Assembly: GCA_944321495.1 (NCBI GenBank)
Contig: CALULP010000010.1
Span: 62,001 to 126,000 of the forward strand
Source of the DNA: an uncultured Bacteroides sp.
GTDB taxonomy: Bacteria > Bacteroidota > Bacteroidia > Bacteroidales > Bacteroidaceae
Reading direction: 5' to 3'
DNA: 64,000 nucleotides
The notes under the pieces were generated by a model, which worked only from the letters and a program-made list of their open reading frames with translations, did no database searches and was not told the DNA's origin. The first letter of the stretch is position 1, and the number at the start of each line of letters is the position of its first letter. Below, one piece after another: positions 1-7,882 of this stretch. The translations under genes were made by a program, and so were the position numbers.

Positions 1-1
1 A

Positions 2-361
2 CATTGGAACCGGTTGCATCTGGAAGTTCCCCGCGTAGTGTATGGCGACTGTTCGGATGGACCTGTATTCCTGCGCAATGGCATTGTGGCTTATGCCGGT
101 AAGCGTGTTTGCTTTTTGCGTGATCAACGTTGGAATAATCTGGAAACGGTAGGCGCTCCTTTGGCCATTGATTACTTGTACGTATGCCGAGGATATAAAG
201 GGAGCATTGCCGGATTGACTTCTTTGTTTTCCATCGGTATGGTTATATTCGAACCTTCATATTCTGCTTATTACCGTGAACTTATTGTCCGTGACTGTAT
301 CCGCTTGGGCATATCTTACCTCTCGCTCGATGAACAGGGGGCTGTACGTTTCGTGTTGTGA
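2..361 (+). CDS. ComEC/Rec2-like competence protein, C-terminal end (partial)
   Basis: The reading frame is already open at the left edge and ends with TGA at 359-361, so only the last 119 codons are visible. The visible part has no complete catalytic motif. Its ending, a hydrophobic strand followed by a Y-x-R-E-L-x-x-x-C-x-x-L-G-I segment and a short GAVRF-type tail, resembles the end of the metallo-beta-lactamase-like domain of ComEC proteins of Bacteroides, and the next gene is the DHH phosphoesterase that usually follows ComEC there. ComEC proteins form the inner-membrane channel for single-stranded DNA uptake. The assignment rests on the tail pattern and synteny, so another protein of similar ending is possible. 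Confidence 0.55.
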   Translation, partial: HWNRLHLEVPRVVYGDCSDGPVFLRNGIVAYAGKRVCFLRDQRWNNLETVGAPLAIDYLYVCRGYKGSIAGLTSLFSIGMVIFEPSYSAYYRELIVRDCIRLGISYLSLDEQGAVRFVL

Positions 362-437
362 GGGTAAAAATGGGGTTTGCAGGTCGTTTTGTATATAATA
401 GGTATTACGGATGCCCGGAAATCCTGTTTTTTTTTAC

Positions 438-445
438 TACTTTTG
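438..445 (+). promoter_or_regulatory. -7 promoter element of the NrnA-like gene
   Basis: TACTTTTG matches the Bacteroides -7 consensus TAnnTTTG and lies 45 nt before the chosen ATG. No clear TTTG is found at the -33 distance. It supports the downstream start at 490. Confidence 0.5.
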
Positions 446-489
446 CGCTTTCAGAACGTTTACTGAGAAATAATACTTTATCATTCAAT

Positions 490-1527
490 ATGTTAAGCAA
501 AGTAATCAAACAGGCTTCCATAGACCATTTTCACAAATGGCTTACGCATGGTGAGAAGTTTGTAATCGTGTCCCACGTCTCTCCCGATGGCGATGCCGTT
601 GGTTCTTCATTGGGTTTGTGGCATTTCCTGTGCTCTCAGGGGAAAACAGCCCATGTCATAGTGCCCAATGCTTTCCCTGATTTCTTGAAATGGATGCCTG
701 GCAGCAAAGATATCCTGTTGTACGACCGTTATAAGGCTTTTGCCAACAAGCTTATAGCCGAAGCCGATGTGATTTGCTGTCTGGACTTCAATGCCATTCA
801 TCGCATTGATGCTGTCGGGCAGGCTGTGCTTGCCTCACCGGCGCGCAAGATTTTGATAGACCATCATTTGCATCCCGAGGATTTTTGCCGCATTATCATT
901 TCCCATCCCGAGATATCGTCTACTTCTGAACTGGTATTCCGGCTTATTTGCCGTTTGGGCTATTTTGGCGAGATTACCAAAGAAGGTGCCGAGTGCATTT
1001 ACACGGGGATGATGACTGATACGGGCGGTTTTACTTATAATTCGAACAACCGGGAAATTTATTTTATTATCAGTGAATTGCTGTCGAAAGGCATCGATAA
1101 GGATGCTATCTACAGAAAGGTGTACAATACTTATTCCGAAAGCCGCCTGCGGCTGATGGGGCATGTGCTGTCGCAGATGACAGTCTATGGCGGCTATAAT
1201 GCTGCCATGATTTCGCTGACCAAGAAAGAGCAGGACCGGTTCCATTACATCCGGGGAGATAGTGAGGGCTTTGTCAATATCCCACTTAGCATCAAGGGCG
1301 TGATACTGTCCTGTTTCTTGCGGGAAGATACGGAAAAGCCCATGATAAAAATATCCCTCCGCTCGGTGGGGACTTTCCCGTGCAACCAACTGGCTGCCGA
1401 ATTCTTCAACGGAGGTGGCCACCTCAACGCTTCGGGCGGGGAGTTTTATGGCACCATGGACGAAGCCCGCAAGGTATGGGAACAGGCGTTGGAAAAATAT
1501 AAGCCGTTGCTTACCTCTAAAGATTAG
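490..1527 (+). CDS. DHH-family phosphoesterase, NrnA-like (nanoRNase / pAp phosphatase)
   Basis: 345 residues when started at the ATG at 490; a longer frame from 358 lacks homology and would include the promoter region (TACTTTTG at 438-445). The DHH motifs are in order: H29-x3-D33-x-D35 in SHVSPDGDAVGS, D99 in CLDFNAIHRID, D124-H125-H126, and the DHHA1 substrate motif NGGGH near residue 310. These residues bind two Mn ions. Family members degrade 2-5 nt RNA and dephosphorylate 3'-phosphoadenosine 5'-phosphate, replacing Orn and CysQ. It lies 128 nt behind the ComEC-like gene, a common Bacteroides arrangement. Confidence 0.88.
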   Translation: MLSKVIKQASIDHFHKWLTHGEKFVIVSHVSPDGDAVGSSLGLWHFLCSQGKTAHVIVPNAFPDFLKWMPGSKDILLYDRYKAFANKLIAEADVICCLDFNAIHRIDAVGQAVLASPARKILIDHHLHPEDFCRIIISHPEISSTSELVFRLICRLGYFGEITKEGAECIYTGMMTDTGGFTYNSNNREIYFIISELLSKGIDKDAIYRKVYNTYSESRLRLMGHVLSQMTVYGGYNAAMISLTKKEQDRFHYIRGDSEGFVNIPLSIKGVILSCFLREDTEKPMIKISLRSVGTFPCNQLAAEFFNGGGHLNASGGEFYGTMDEARKVWEQALEKYKPLLTSKD

Positions 1528-1630
1528 CACACGGCGGGACGGAAAGGTTAAAAGATGAGAACTTTGCGCCTGTGGGTGTGTACTTACCGGGAAATACTGT
1601 ATTTTTGCGACAGATTATCGAATTTTAATT

Positions 1631-2257
1631 ATGAAGAAATTAATATACCTCTTTTTAGCTCTGTTTACCCTTTGTATCGGATTCCAAGCGTGTGATGATA
1701 CTAAAACCTATGCCGAGATGCTGGATGAAGAAGATGATGCCATTGCTGCCTTTATCCGTGACAGCAGCATTACGGTGATTTCGCAAAGCCGATTTTATGC
1801 ACAGGACTCTGTGACCGATGTGTCGAAAAATGAATATGTGCAACTTGCCAGCGGCGTATATATGCAGATAGTTGATGCCGGCGTGGAGGATGAGGCGGAT
1901 ACCGTGAAGAATAATGATGTCGTGTTGACCCGTTTCTCCGAATATTGTATCATTGAAGACCCGGACAGGGGATTGTATAAGGGAATGACCTACTCCAATT
2001 TGGATATCGTTTACTCGGTAGATGCTTTCCGTTATGTGGAGACCTCGACCTCCATTGCCGGTATTTTTACGGAAGGTTATTACATGCAGACCAGCTATTC
2101 GGGCGGTACGGCAGTACCTGCCGGCTGGTTGGTGCCGCTGCCTTACATCCGCAACCGGGCGCATGTGCGGTTGATTGTCCCGTCGAAGATGGGTTCCACC
2201 TACGCCATGCAGAGCGTAGTTCCTCTTTATTACGATATTAAATATCAAATTTATTAA
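1631..2257 (+). CDS. DUF4827-type lipoprotein
   Basis: 208 residues. The N-terminus is a lipoprotein signal: KK, a hydrophobic stretch, and the lipobox GFQAC with C21, followed by DD, so the mature protein is probably anchored in the outer or inner membrane facing the periplasm or surface. The rest matches my memory of the Bacteroidales DUF4827 family, which often sits directly before the phosphoglucosamine mutase gene. Residues about 60-190 have FKBP-like spacing (a conserved Y-x-A-G-x-Y/D-D-G pattern is not complete), so a link to peptidyl-prolyl isomerases is only a guess. A TATTTTTG -7 element is at 1600-1607. glmM starts 4 nt after the stop, so the two genes are likely co-transcribed. 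Confidence 0.75.
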   Translation: MKKLIYLFLALFTLCIGFQACDDTKTYAEMLDEEDDAIAAFIRDSSITVISQSRFYAQDSVTDVSKNEYVQLASGVYMQIVDAGVEDEADTVKNNDVVLTRFSEYCIIEDPDRGLYKGMTYSNLDIVYSVDAFRYVETSTSIAGIFTEGYYMQTSYSGGTAVPAGWLVPLPYIRNRAHVRLIVPSKMGSTYAMQSVVPLYYDIKYQIY

Positions 2258-2261
2258 ACCT

Positions 2262-3650
2262 ATGACTCTTATTAAATCCATTTCCGGCATCCGTGGTACT
2301 ATCGGAGGCAAGGCCGGCGAGGGATTGAATCCGCTCGATATTGTGAAATTTACTTCTGCCTACGCCACCTTGATACGGAAAAACGGTGCGACGGACAGCA
2401 ATAAGATTGTAGTAGGGCGCGATGCCCGCCTCTCCGGTGAAATGGTGAAGCATGTGGTGGTAGGTACCCTGATGGGAATGGGTTGGGACGTGGTAGATAT
2501 CGACCTGGCTTCCACGCCTACCACCGAACTGGCGGTGACGATGGAAGGAGCCGCTGGAGGCATTATCCTAACGGCTTCGCACAACCCCAAACAATGGAAT
2601 GCCTTGAAGCTGCTGAATGAGAAAGGCGAGTTCCTTAATAAGGAAGAAGGCAATGAGGTGTTGCGTATTGCCGAGGCCGAGGATTTTGAATATGCCGATG
2701 TGGAGCACGTGGGCTCTTATCGGAAGGATCTTTCTTATAATCAAAAACATATAGACAGCGTGCTGGCACTCGATTTGGTGGATGTAGAGGCCATTCGTAA
2801 AGCCGGTTTCCGGGTAGCTATCGACTGCGTGAATTCGGTGGGTGGCATTATTTTGCCGCAATTGTTGGAGCAGTTGGGCGTACAGCAGGTGGAAAGACTT
2901 TATTGTGACCCTACCGGAAATTTTCAGCACAACCCTGAACCCTTGGAGAAGAACTTGGGGGATATCATGAACCTGATGAAGAAGGGTAATTATGACGTAG
3001 CTTTTGTGGTAGACCCCGATGTAGACCGCTTGGCCATGATTTGCGAGGACGGGCGTATGTACGGCGAGGAATATACGCTGGTTACGGTAGCAGACTATGT
3101 GCTGAAGCATACTCCCGGCAACACGGTTTCCAACCTCAGCTCAACCCGTGCGTTGCACGATGTCACAGCCTGTTACGGCGGGCAGTACTATGCCTCGGCT
3201 GTGGGTGAGGTGAACGTAACGACCAAGATGAAAGAAGTCGGCGCGGTTATCGGCGGCGAAGGCAATGGAGGAGTCATATATCCGGCCAGCCATTACGGGC
3301 GTGATGCCTTGGTAGGCATTGCCCTTTTTTTGAGCCACCTGGCGCACGAAGGTAAGACGGTGAGCGAATTGCGTGCCACCTATCCGGCTTACTTCATGGC
3401 GAAGAACCGTATTGACTTGACGCCTGATACGGATGTAGATGCTATTCTTGCTAAGGTGAAAGAACTCTATAAGGATGAAAAAATCAATGATGTGGATGGA
3501 GTGAAGATTGATTTCCCCGACAAGTGGGTGCACTTGCGCAAAAGTAATACCGAGCCTATCATCCGTGTGTACAGTGAAGCCCATACGCAGGAAGAAGCCG
3601 AGGAAATAAGCTGCCAGGTGATGAAAGTCATCCGGGACTTGGCCCGTTAA
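2262..3650 (+). CDS. glmM: Phosphoglucosamine mutase / phosphohexomutase
   Basis: 462 residues, normal for the alpha-D-phosphohexomutase family. All four signature sites are visible: the phosphoserine loop TASHNP with S106, the Mg site DPDVDR near residue 250, the sugar-binding GEGNGG near 330, and the phosphate-binding RKSNTEP near 430. It converts glucosamine-6-phosphate to glucosamine-1-phosphate on the way to UDP-GlcNAc, which feeds peptidoglycan and the lipid A genes found further right in this window. The start ATG is 4 nt after the lipoprotein gene. A phosphomannomutase activity cannot be excluded from sequence alone. Confidence 0.88.
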   Translation: MTLIKSISGIRGTIGGKAGEGLNPLDIVKFTSAYATLIRKNGATDSNKIVVGRDARLSGEMVKHVVVGTLMGMGWDVVDIDLASTPTTELAVTMEGAAGGIILTASHNPKQWNALKLLNEKGEFLNKEEGNEVLRIAEAEDFEYADVEHVGSYRKDLSYNQKHIDSVLALDLVDVEAIRKAGFRVAIDCVNSVGGIILPQLLEQLGVQQVERLYCDPTGNFQHNPEPLEKNLGDIMNLMKKGNYDVAFVVDPDVDRLAMICEDGRMYGEEYTLVTVADYVLKHTPGNTVSNLSSTRALHDVTACYGGQYYASAVGEVNVTTKMKEVGAVIGGEGNGGVIYPASHYGRDALVGIALFLSHLAHEGKTVSELRATYPAYFMAKNRIDLTPDTDVDAILAKVKELYKDEKINDVDGVKIDFPDKWVHLRKSNTEPIIRVYSEAHTQEEAEEISCQVMKVIRDLAR

Positions 3651-3664
3651 GCGGTAGGCCGGCG

Positions 3665-3744
3665 TTTAGTGATTGGTGTTTAGTGTTTAGTGACTGTCTG
3701 ATATATGTCTGTTCATCACTCATCATTAATCACTAATCACTAAA
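3665..3744. terminator. Inverted repeat between convergent genes, built of TTAGTGATT/AATCACTAA units
   Basis: Arms TTTAGTGATT (3665-3674) and AATCACTAAA (3735-3744) pair exactly, and the sequence between them contains further TTTAGTG and CACTAAT copies that extend the pairing. It ends directly at the stop codon of the Nudix gene and separates convergent genes, so it may stop transcription from both sides. The same unit recurs at 47986-48016 and 62783-62975. Confidence 0.5.
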
Positions 3745-4272
3745 TTACTTTTCCTTAAAAATACGTGTGCGCAGTGTTTGTACACGTTCTATTTCTTGTT
3801 CAAAGTTTGGGGTAAAGACCCCTTTCCCTATATTTTCCTTTATTTCTTCAGTGGTCCAAAAACGTCCTCCGTCCAGTTCGTCCGAGGGGTGGATGGCACC
3901 GTCATACGTTGTGGCGTGTACAAAGACTAATTCACGTTCGCGTGCGGAGTCGAAAACGTAGTGCGCCAGTCTTTCAGGGGTGAAATCTGTAATTCCCAGT
4001 TCCTCGCGTGTTTCACGTCGCAAGGCTTGCTCCACGCTTTCCCCTAAGTCGACATGCCCGCCTACGGCAGTGTCCCAGCGGTTGGGTTGGATGTCTTTCC
4101 AGGCAGGGCGTTTTTGCAGGTAAAGTTGTCCTTGCGGGTTGAATACATGCAGGTGTACCACCGGGTGTAGCAGGCGGCTTCCGTTGTGGCATTCGCCCCG
4201 GGTGGCTGCTCCGGTGATGTTTCCTTCTTCGTCTACTATGGGGAACATTTCCTGATTGTTGTCTTGTCGCAT
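3745..4272 (-). CDS. Nudix hydrolase
   Basis: 175 residues. The Nudix box G-x5-E-x7-R-E-x2-E-E-x-G-I is complete at residues 72-94 (DLGESVEQALRRETREELGI), giving the Mg-binding REEL helix. N-terminal residues 8-25 (MFPIVDEEGNITG) and the following H-P-V-V-H-L-H strand are typical of the isopentenyl-diphosphate-isomerase-like / YfcD branch, whose substrates are nucleoside diphosphate derivatives. The exact substrate cannot be read from the sequence. It is 29 nt downstream of the QueA-like gene on the same strand and probably shares its transcript. Confidence 0.85.
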   Translation of the reverse strand: MRQDNNQEMFPIVDEEGNITGAATRGECHNGSRLLHPVVHLHVFNPQGQLYLQKRPAWKDIQPNRWDTAVGGHVDLGESVEQALRRETREELGITDFTPERLAHYVFDSARERELVFVHATTYDGAIHPSDELDGGRFWTTEEIKENIGKGVFTPNFEQEIERVQTLRTRIFKEK

Positions 4273-4301
4273 GGCTGTGTGTTGTTTGGCTTTTTAGTTT
4301 A

Positions 4302-5534
4302 TTAGGGTATCAGCAGTGAAGAGTCGCCGTAGCTCAAGAAACGGAAACCGTGCTCGAGCGCATAGTGGTAGATGCGTTTCCAGTTGTCGCCGATGAATGC
4401 CGATACGAGCAGCAATAATGTGCTTTGGGGCTGATGGAAATTGGTTACCATGGCCTTGACGATGCGGTATCGGTACCCCGGGGCTATGATAATTTGTGTA
4501 CCGGTATGCAGGGCTTCCAGGCTGTTGCGGTCCAAGTAGTCTGCTACGGCTTGCAGGGCTGTGACGGCATCTATGTCCGGCTCATCGGGTGAAGCCGGTT
4601 CATAAGGTTGCCATTGGCGCACGTACAGGTCATCATCTTCCGTTTCCGGGTGGCGGATAAGGGCGGCACCGATGTGGTACAGGCTTTCCAACGTGCGTAC
4701 CGAGGTGGTCCCTACGGCTATGGCTTGTCCGCCGTGGTCAATCAGGCGTTGTAAGGTATGCCGGGGTACGGAGATGTATTCGATATGCATTTCATGCCCT
4801 TCTATTTCTTCGCTTTTGACTGGGCGGAAAGTGCCTGCCCCTACATGCAGGGTCAGTTCTTCCCGTTCAATTCCTTCGTGGTCAAGTCCGGCAAGCACCC
4901 GGTCGGTGAAGTGTAGTCCGGCAGTGGGGGCGGCTACCGAGCCTTTAATTTTGGAGTAAACCGTCTGGTAAGTTTCCTTGTCGCTTTCTTCCGTGGCACG
5001 GTTCAGGTAAGGAGGAATGGGCAGCTCGCCGAATATTTCCAGAATGTCGGCAAAGGTTACCTCTGCGTTGTTCCATCGGAAGTCCACCCGGTGGCTGGTT
5101 CCGTGGCATTCTCCACGTGTGGCGGTCAGTGTCAGCGGGCGCCCCTTGACGGTCAGTTCCCGTTGCAATGTTCCTTCCTTCCATTTTTTCAGGTTGCCTA
5201 TCATGCATAGCCAGGCGGCATGTGCAGTTTGCTGGAAGTTCAAGGCATAGTCGTTCGGCTCGATAGGTTCCAGGCAGAATACTTCGATAAGTGCGCCAGT
5301 CTCTTTCCGGAAGTGCAGCCTTGCCTGTATTACTTTGGTGTTGTTGAATACGATAAGGTCGCCTTTCGTCAGGTAGCCGGGCAGGGAGGTGAAAACGTCT
5401 TCGCTAATATCGCCGTGGCGGTAGACGAGCAGCTTCGACTGGTCGCGCACTGGCAGTGGGAACTTGGCGATGCGCTCGTCGGGCAACGGGTAGTTGTAGT
5501 CGCTGATGTGTATATGTTTGGGGTCTTGTGCCAT
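4302..5534 (-). CDS. QueA-family tRNA ribosyltransferase-isomerase (long form)
   Basis: 410 residues from the ATG at 5534. An upstream in-frame start at 5585 would lie beyond the -7 element TACCTTTG (5556-5563, minus strand) and is rejected. The protein has the QueA order: N-terminal HISDYNYPLPDERIA, then FNNTKVIQARL, APTAGLHFT near residue 215, HVGAGTFRPV, and the C-terminal TNFHQPQSTLLLLVSAF. QueA transfers the ribosyl part of SAM to 7-aminomethyl-7-deazaguanine in tRNA to make epoxyqueuosine. The Escherichia coli enzyme is about 356 residues; this one is about 50 longer, with acidic insertions after residue 300. Bacteroides genomes often carry a short canonical QueA as well, so this may be a paralogue. 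Confidence 0.8.
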   Translation of the reverse strand: MAQDPKHIHISDYNYPLPDERIAKFPLPVRDQSKLLVYRHGDISEDVFTSLPGYLTKGDLIVFNNTKVIQARLHFRKETGALIEVFCLEPIEPNDYALNFQQTAHAAWLCMIGNLKKWKEGTLQRELTVKGRPLTLTATRGECHGTSHRVDFRWNNAEVTFADILEIFGELPIPPYLNRATEESDKETYQTVYSKIKGSVAAPTAGLHFTDRVLAGLDHEGIEREELTLHVGAGTFRPVKSEEIEGHEMHIEYISVPRHTLQRLIDHGGQAIAVGTTSVRTLESLYHIGAALIRHPETEDDDLYVRQWQPYEPASPDEPDIDAVTALQAVADYLDRNSLEALHTGTQIIIAPGYRYRIVKAMVTNFHQPQSTLLLLVSAFIGDNWKRIYHYALEHGFRFLSYGDSSLLIP

Positions 5535-5628
5535 AAGGTTATGTTTTACAGGGAGCAAAGGTACGGATATTTCGGACGGAATCATTACTTTTGTGCTACG
5601 AATTCATCCTTATTAAACAGAGAACGAT

Positions 5629-6735
5629 ATGAAAATAGGAGATAAAGTGCGCTTTCTCAACGAAGTAGGAGGGGGCAAGGTGACAGGATTCCAAGGGAAG
5701 GACATTGTGCTGGTGGAGGATGCCGACGGATTCGACATCCCGATGCCTGTGCGCGAATGTGTGGTGATTGAAACCGATGATTATAACATTCCGATGCCGG
5801 CGGCGGATAAGGCTCCGGCGGGCAAAAAGGACGAAAGGCAGACTTCCCGTCCCGTTGCCTCCGCTTCACCGGTGCAGACTGCCCCGCTGCCCAAACCTGA
5901 GATATCGGTGTACCGCCAGCCCGAGATGAAAGGGGGCGATGTGCTCAATGTTTACCTGGCTTTCGTGCCCGAGGACATCAAGGCTGTAAGTACCACTCCC
6001 TTTGAAACCTATCTGGTGAACGACAGTAATTATTATTTGTATTACACCTACCTCAGCGCCGAGGGCAAGGCTTGGACCGTCCGTTCGCACGGTTTGGTGG
6101 AACCCAACACCAAGCTGTTGCTGGAGGAGTTTGAGAAATCCGCCCTCAATGAGCATGAACGTGTGGCTGTCCAGTTGCTTGCGTTCAAAGATAACCGTCC
6201 GTTTGCCTTGAAGCCAGCCGTCGGTGTGGAGCTTCGCATCGATGTGGTGAAGTTTTACAAGCTGCATACTTTCCAGCCTACCGATTTCTTTGAGGCACCT
6301 GCTTTGCTTTACGAGGTGGTGAAGGATGACCGCCCTGTGCACCAGGTCTTTGTGTCGGCAGAAGAGCTCCAGCAAGCCCTGTTGCAGAAAGGTACTGCCG
6401 ATGTCCAAGCGCCGGTTCAGCGGAAGGATGCTCCTAAGCACGGTGGCAAGCCCGGCATCCTTGAGGTAGACTTGCACATCGGCGAACTGCTGGATGATAC
6501 CCGGGGCATGTCGAATGCCGAGATGCTGAACTATCAGCTTGATAAGTTCCGTGAGGTGATGGAGCAATACAAGAACAAACGGGGAACGCGCATTGTATTT
6601 ATCCACGGCAAGGGTGAAGGCGTGCTCCGCAAGGCTGTGCTCGATGAGCTGAAGCGCAAATACCCGGCCTGTTCTGCCCAAGATGCTTCTTTCCGGGAGT
6701 ATGGTTTCGGCGCTACCCTGGTGACGGTTAAGTAA
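5629..6735 (+). CDS. DUF2027 and Smr domain protein
   Basis: 368 residues. Residues 1-55 ([21 protein letters not shown], then a VRECVVIE strand) form a small beta domain like the KOW-like start of MutS2-related proteins; 110-250 match DUF2027; the C-terminal 85 residues are an Smr domain with the strand EVDLHIGEL near residue 285 and the signature HGKGEGVLR near 325. Smr domains nick branched DNA or cut RNA in other bacteria. The usual LDLHG is here VDLHI, as is common in this family. A TACTTTTG -7 element at 5587-5594 lies divergent from the QueA-like gene. A strong terminator follows the stop. Confidence 0.8.
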   Translation: MKIGDKVRFLNEVGGGKVTGFQGKDIVLVEDADGFDIPMPVRECVVIETDDYNIPMPAADKAPAGKKDERQTSRPVASASPVQTAPLPKPEISVYRQPEMKGGDVLNVYLAFVPEDIKAVSTTPFETYLVNDSNYYLYYTYLSAEGKAWTVRSHGLVEPNTKLLLEEFEKSALNEHERVAVQLLAFKDNRPFALKPAVGVELRIDVVKFYKLHTFQPTDFFEAPALLYEVVKDDRPVHQVFVSAEELQQALLQKGTADVQAPVQRKDAPKHGGKPGILEVDLHIGELLDDTRGMSNAEMLNYQLDKFREVMEQYKNKRGTRIVFIHGKGEGVLRKAVLDELKRKYPACSAQDASFREYGFGATLVTVK

Positions 6736-6767
6736 TTCCGCCATCTTTGCGGCATGTGTAAAGATAT

Positions 6768-6803
6768 AAAGAAAGGCACCGGCAAAAACCGGTGCCTTTC
6801 TTT
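6768..6803. terminator. Bidirectional intrinsic terminator
   Basis: A perfect 15-bp stem, AAAGAAAGGCACCGG (6768-6782) with CCGGTGCCTTTCTTT (6789-6803), and loop CAAAAA. It has A-rich and T-rich outer ends, so it can end the Smr gene on the plus strand and the small exported-protein gene on the minus strand. Confidence 0.9.
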
Positions 6804-6843
6804 ATCGTGGAATTCCCTTAGGGGAATTTATCGTCCTTTGCGT

Positions 6844-7203
6844 TTATTGGTCAATTTTGATGCCCTTGTTCTGAAGCGTGACGTTCAACACCCGTGCATA
6901 GTTGGCATATTGCTTGGCGTCCAGCGTCTTCTTCATCAGTTTCAGGTTGCCGTAGACAGCGTTGCGCATCATTTGCTCCTTGTTTTTCTTCGCGTGGTTG
7001 GCGCGGTTCATCTGTTCGGTGAAAAACTCGCAGATGTTGGCAACTTCCTCGCTTTGTTTGCTGTCCAGGTTCAGGTACTTGCTCAGCTTTTCTACGCTGA
7101 TGTTTCCATTCCATTTCTTCTCGGTTGTGGGTTGGTTGCCTGCCGCATAGCCGGCAACGCTCAGGCAGAGTACTGCCATGACTGTCAATCCAAAACGTTT
7201 CAT
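6844..7203 (-). CDS. Small exported protein of unknown function
   Basis: 119 residues with an N-terminal signal peptide (MKRFGLTVMAVLCLSVAGYAAG, probable cleavage after AGYA). The mature part is helical and charged (about residues 30-119), with the segments LSKYLNLDSKQSEEV and MNRANHAKKNKEQMMRNAVYG, somewhat like the short periplasmic helix proteins of the CpxP/Spy type but without their LTxxQ motifs. I do not recognise a function. A conserved-looking homologue occurs in other Bacteroides as far as I recall. Its transcript should begin near 7296, giving a leader of about 92 nt that holds a 19-nt segment complementary to the RNA candidate at 27924-28015. Confidence 0.75.
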   Translation of the reverse strand: MKRFGLTVMAVLCLSVAGYAAGNQPTTEKKWNGNISVEKLSKYLNLDSKQSEEVANICEFFTEQMNRANHAKKNKEQMMRNAVYGNLKLMKKTLDAKQYANYARVLNVTLQNKGIKIDQ

Positions 7204-7221
7204 AATACCTACTTTTTTAAT

Positions 7222-7286
7222 GTTAATCCTAAAAACAAATCTATAATAAGCTAATACCTATTGAAAACTCTTCAACGCGTTAGCTT
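7222..7286 (-). promoter_or_regulatory. Structured leader with a segment complementary to a small RNA candidate
   Basis: Within the predicted leader of the exported-protein gene, 7251-7269 is the exact reverse complement (transcribed strand) of ctaatacctattgaaaact at 27962-27980. A second block (7222-7242) matches 27924-27942 with one mismatch and two single-base gaps. A short hairpin, GAAAGCT with AGTTTTC (one G-T pair), lies at 7262-7287. Confidence 0.5.
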
Positions 7287-7302
7287 TCTCTTTTTACCGA
7301 TG

Positions 7303-7333
7303 CAAAGGTAGGCACCGGCTTTTTATTTCCAAA
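7303..7333 (-). promoter_or_regulatory. Promoter of the small exported-protein gene
   Basis: On the minus strand, TTTG (7330-7333) and TACCTTTG (7303-7310) are separated by 19 nt, a full match to the Bacteroides -33/-7 consensus. The start site should be near 7296. Confidence 0.8.
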
Positions 7334-7357
7334 GGATTGGATGCCTTTTTTGTCCTT

Positions 7358-7882
7358 TTACTCCCATTTCTTGATATATATCAATCTCGAGGAGGCATAT
7401 TGCAGCTTTTTTATGACTTTTTGTAATTGGAATGTAATATCTGTTTGCCATTTGATTTTCAGTAACGCCCTTCTGAACCAGCCGATGCACCTCCATGCCG
7501 ATGCCTTGGGCGGAATTTCTCGGAATTTATTCCCTGCCTTGCGCTTGCGGAATACGGTTGTTACGATTCCGACCACGTCTTCCGTACGGCATGTTTCCCG
7601 GTGTACCGCCACGTTGTCGCCCCTCATCTCCAGCCGGTTCCCCTTTATGCGGACAACGCGGTGCAAGATGTGCCTGCCTTGGTAATGGAAGAGCACGATG
7701 TCCCCTTTGTGCGGTGTTTCCCCTTTGTTCCTTGGACGCAGGGCAACTTCGTCGGTCCGGTCCCTCAGCAAGGGGTACATTGAGTTGCCCCGCACCCTGA
7801 AGCGCACGGTTTTGCCCTCTGCGAGCATCTGTTCTGCCCAATCGAAGAAATCGTGGTTGGCTATGGTTTTGCCTTCATTCAT
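7358..7882 (-). CDS. S24/S26-type signal-peptidase-like protein of the RiPP-like locus
   Basis: 174 residues from the ATG at 7882, which overlaps the stop of the kinase-like gene by 8 nt; longer frames are not supported. Residues 31-38 (RGNSMYPLL) hold the catalytic Ser34 motif SM-x-P; 71-76 (HILHRV) hold His74; 87-91 (RGDNV) complete the GDN box. The Ser/His/Asp pattern with HRV, instead of the Ser/Lys pair of bacterial LepB, is that of archaeal and ER signal peptidases (S26B). No membrane segment is evident in residues 1-110; residues 115-174 are basic. I infer that it cuts the leader of the small peptide encoded at 15432-15572, since no C39 or other protease is present. Last gene of the operon. 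Confidence 0.75.
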   Translation of the reverse strand: MNEGKTIANHDFFDWAEQMLAEGKTVRFRVRGNSMYPLLRDRTDEVALRPRNKGETPHKGDIVLFHYQGRHILHRVVRIKGNRLEMRGDNVAVHRETCRTEDVVGIVTTVFRKRKAGNKFREIPPKASAWRCIGWFRRALLKIKWQTDITFQLQKVIKKLQYASSRLIYIKKWE

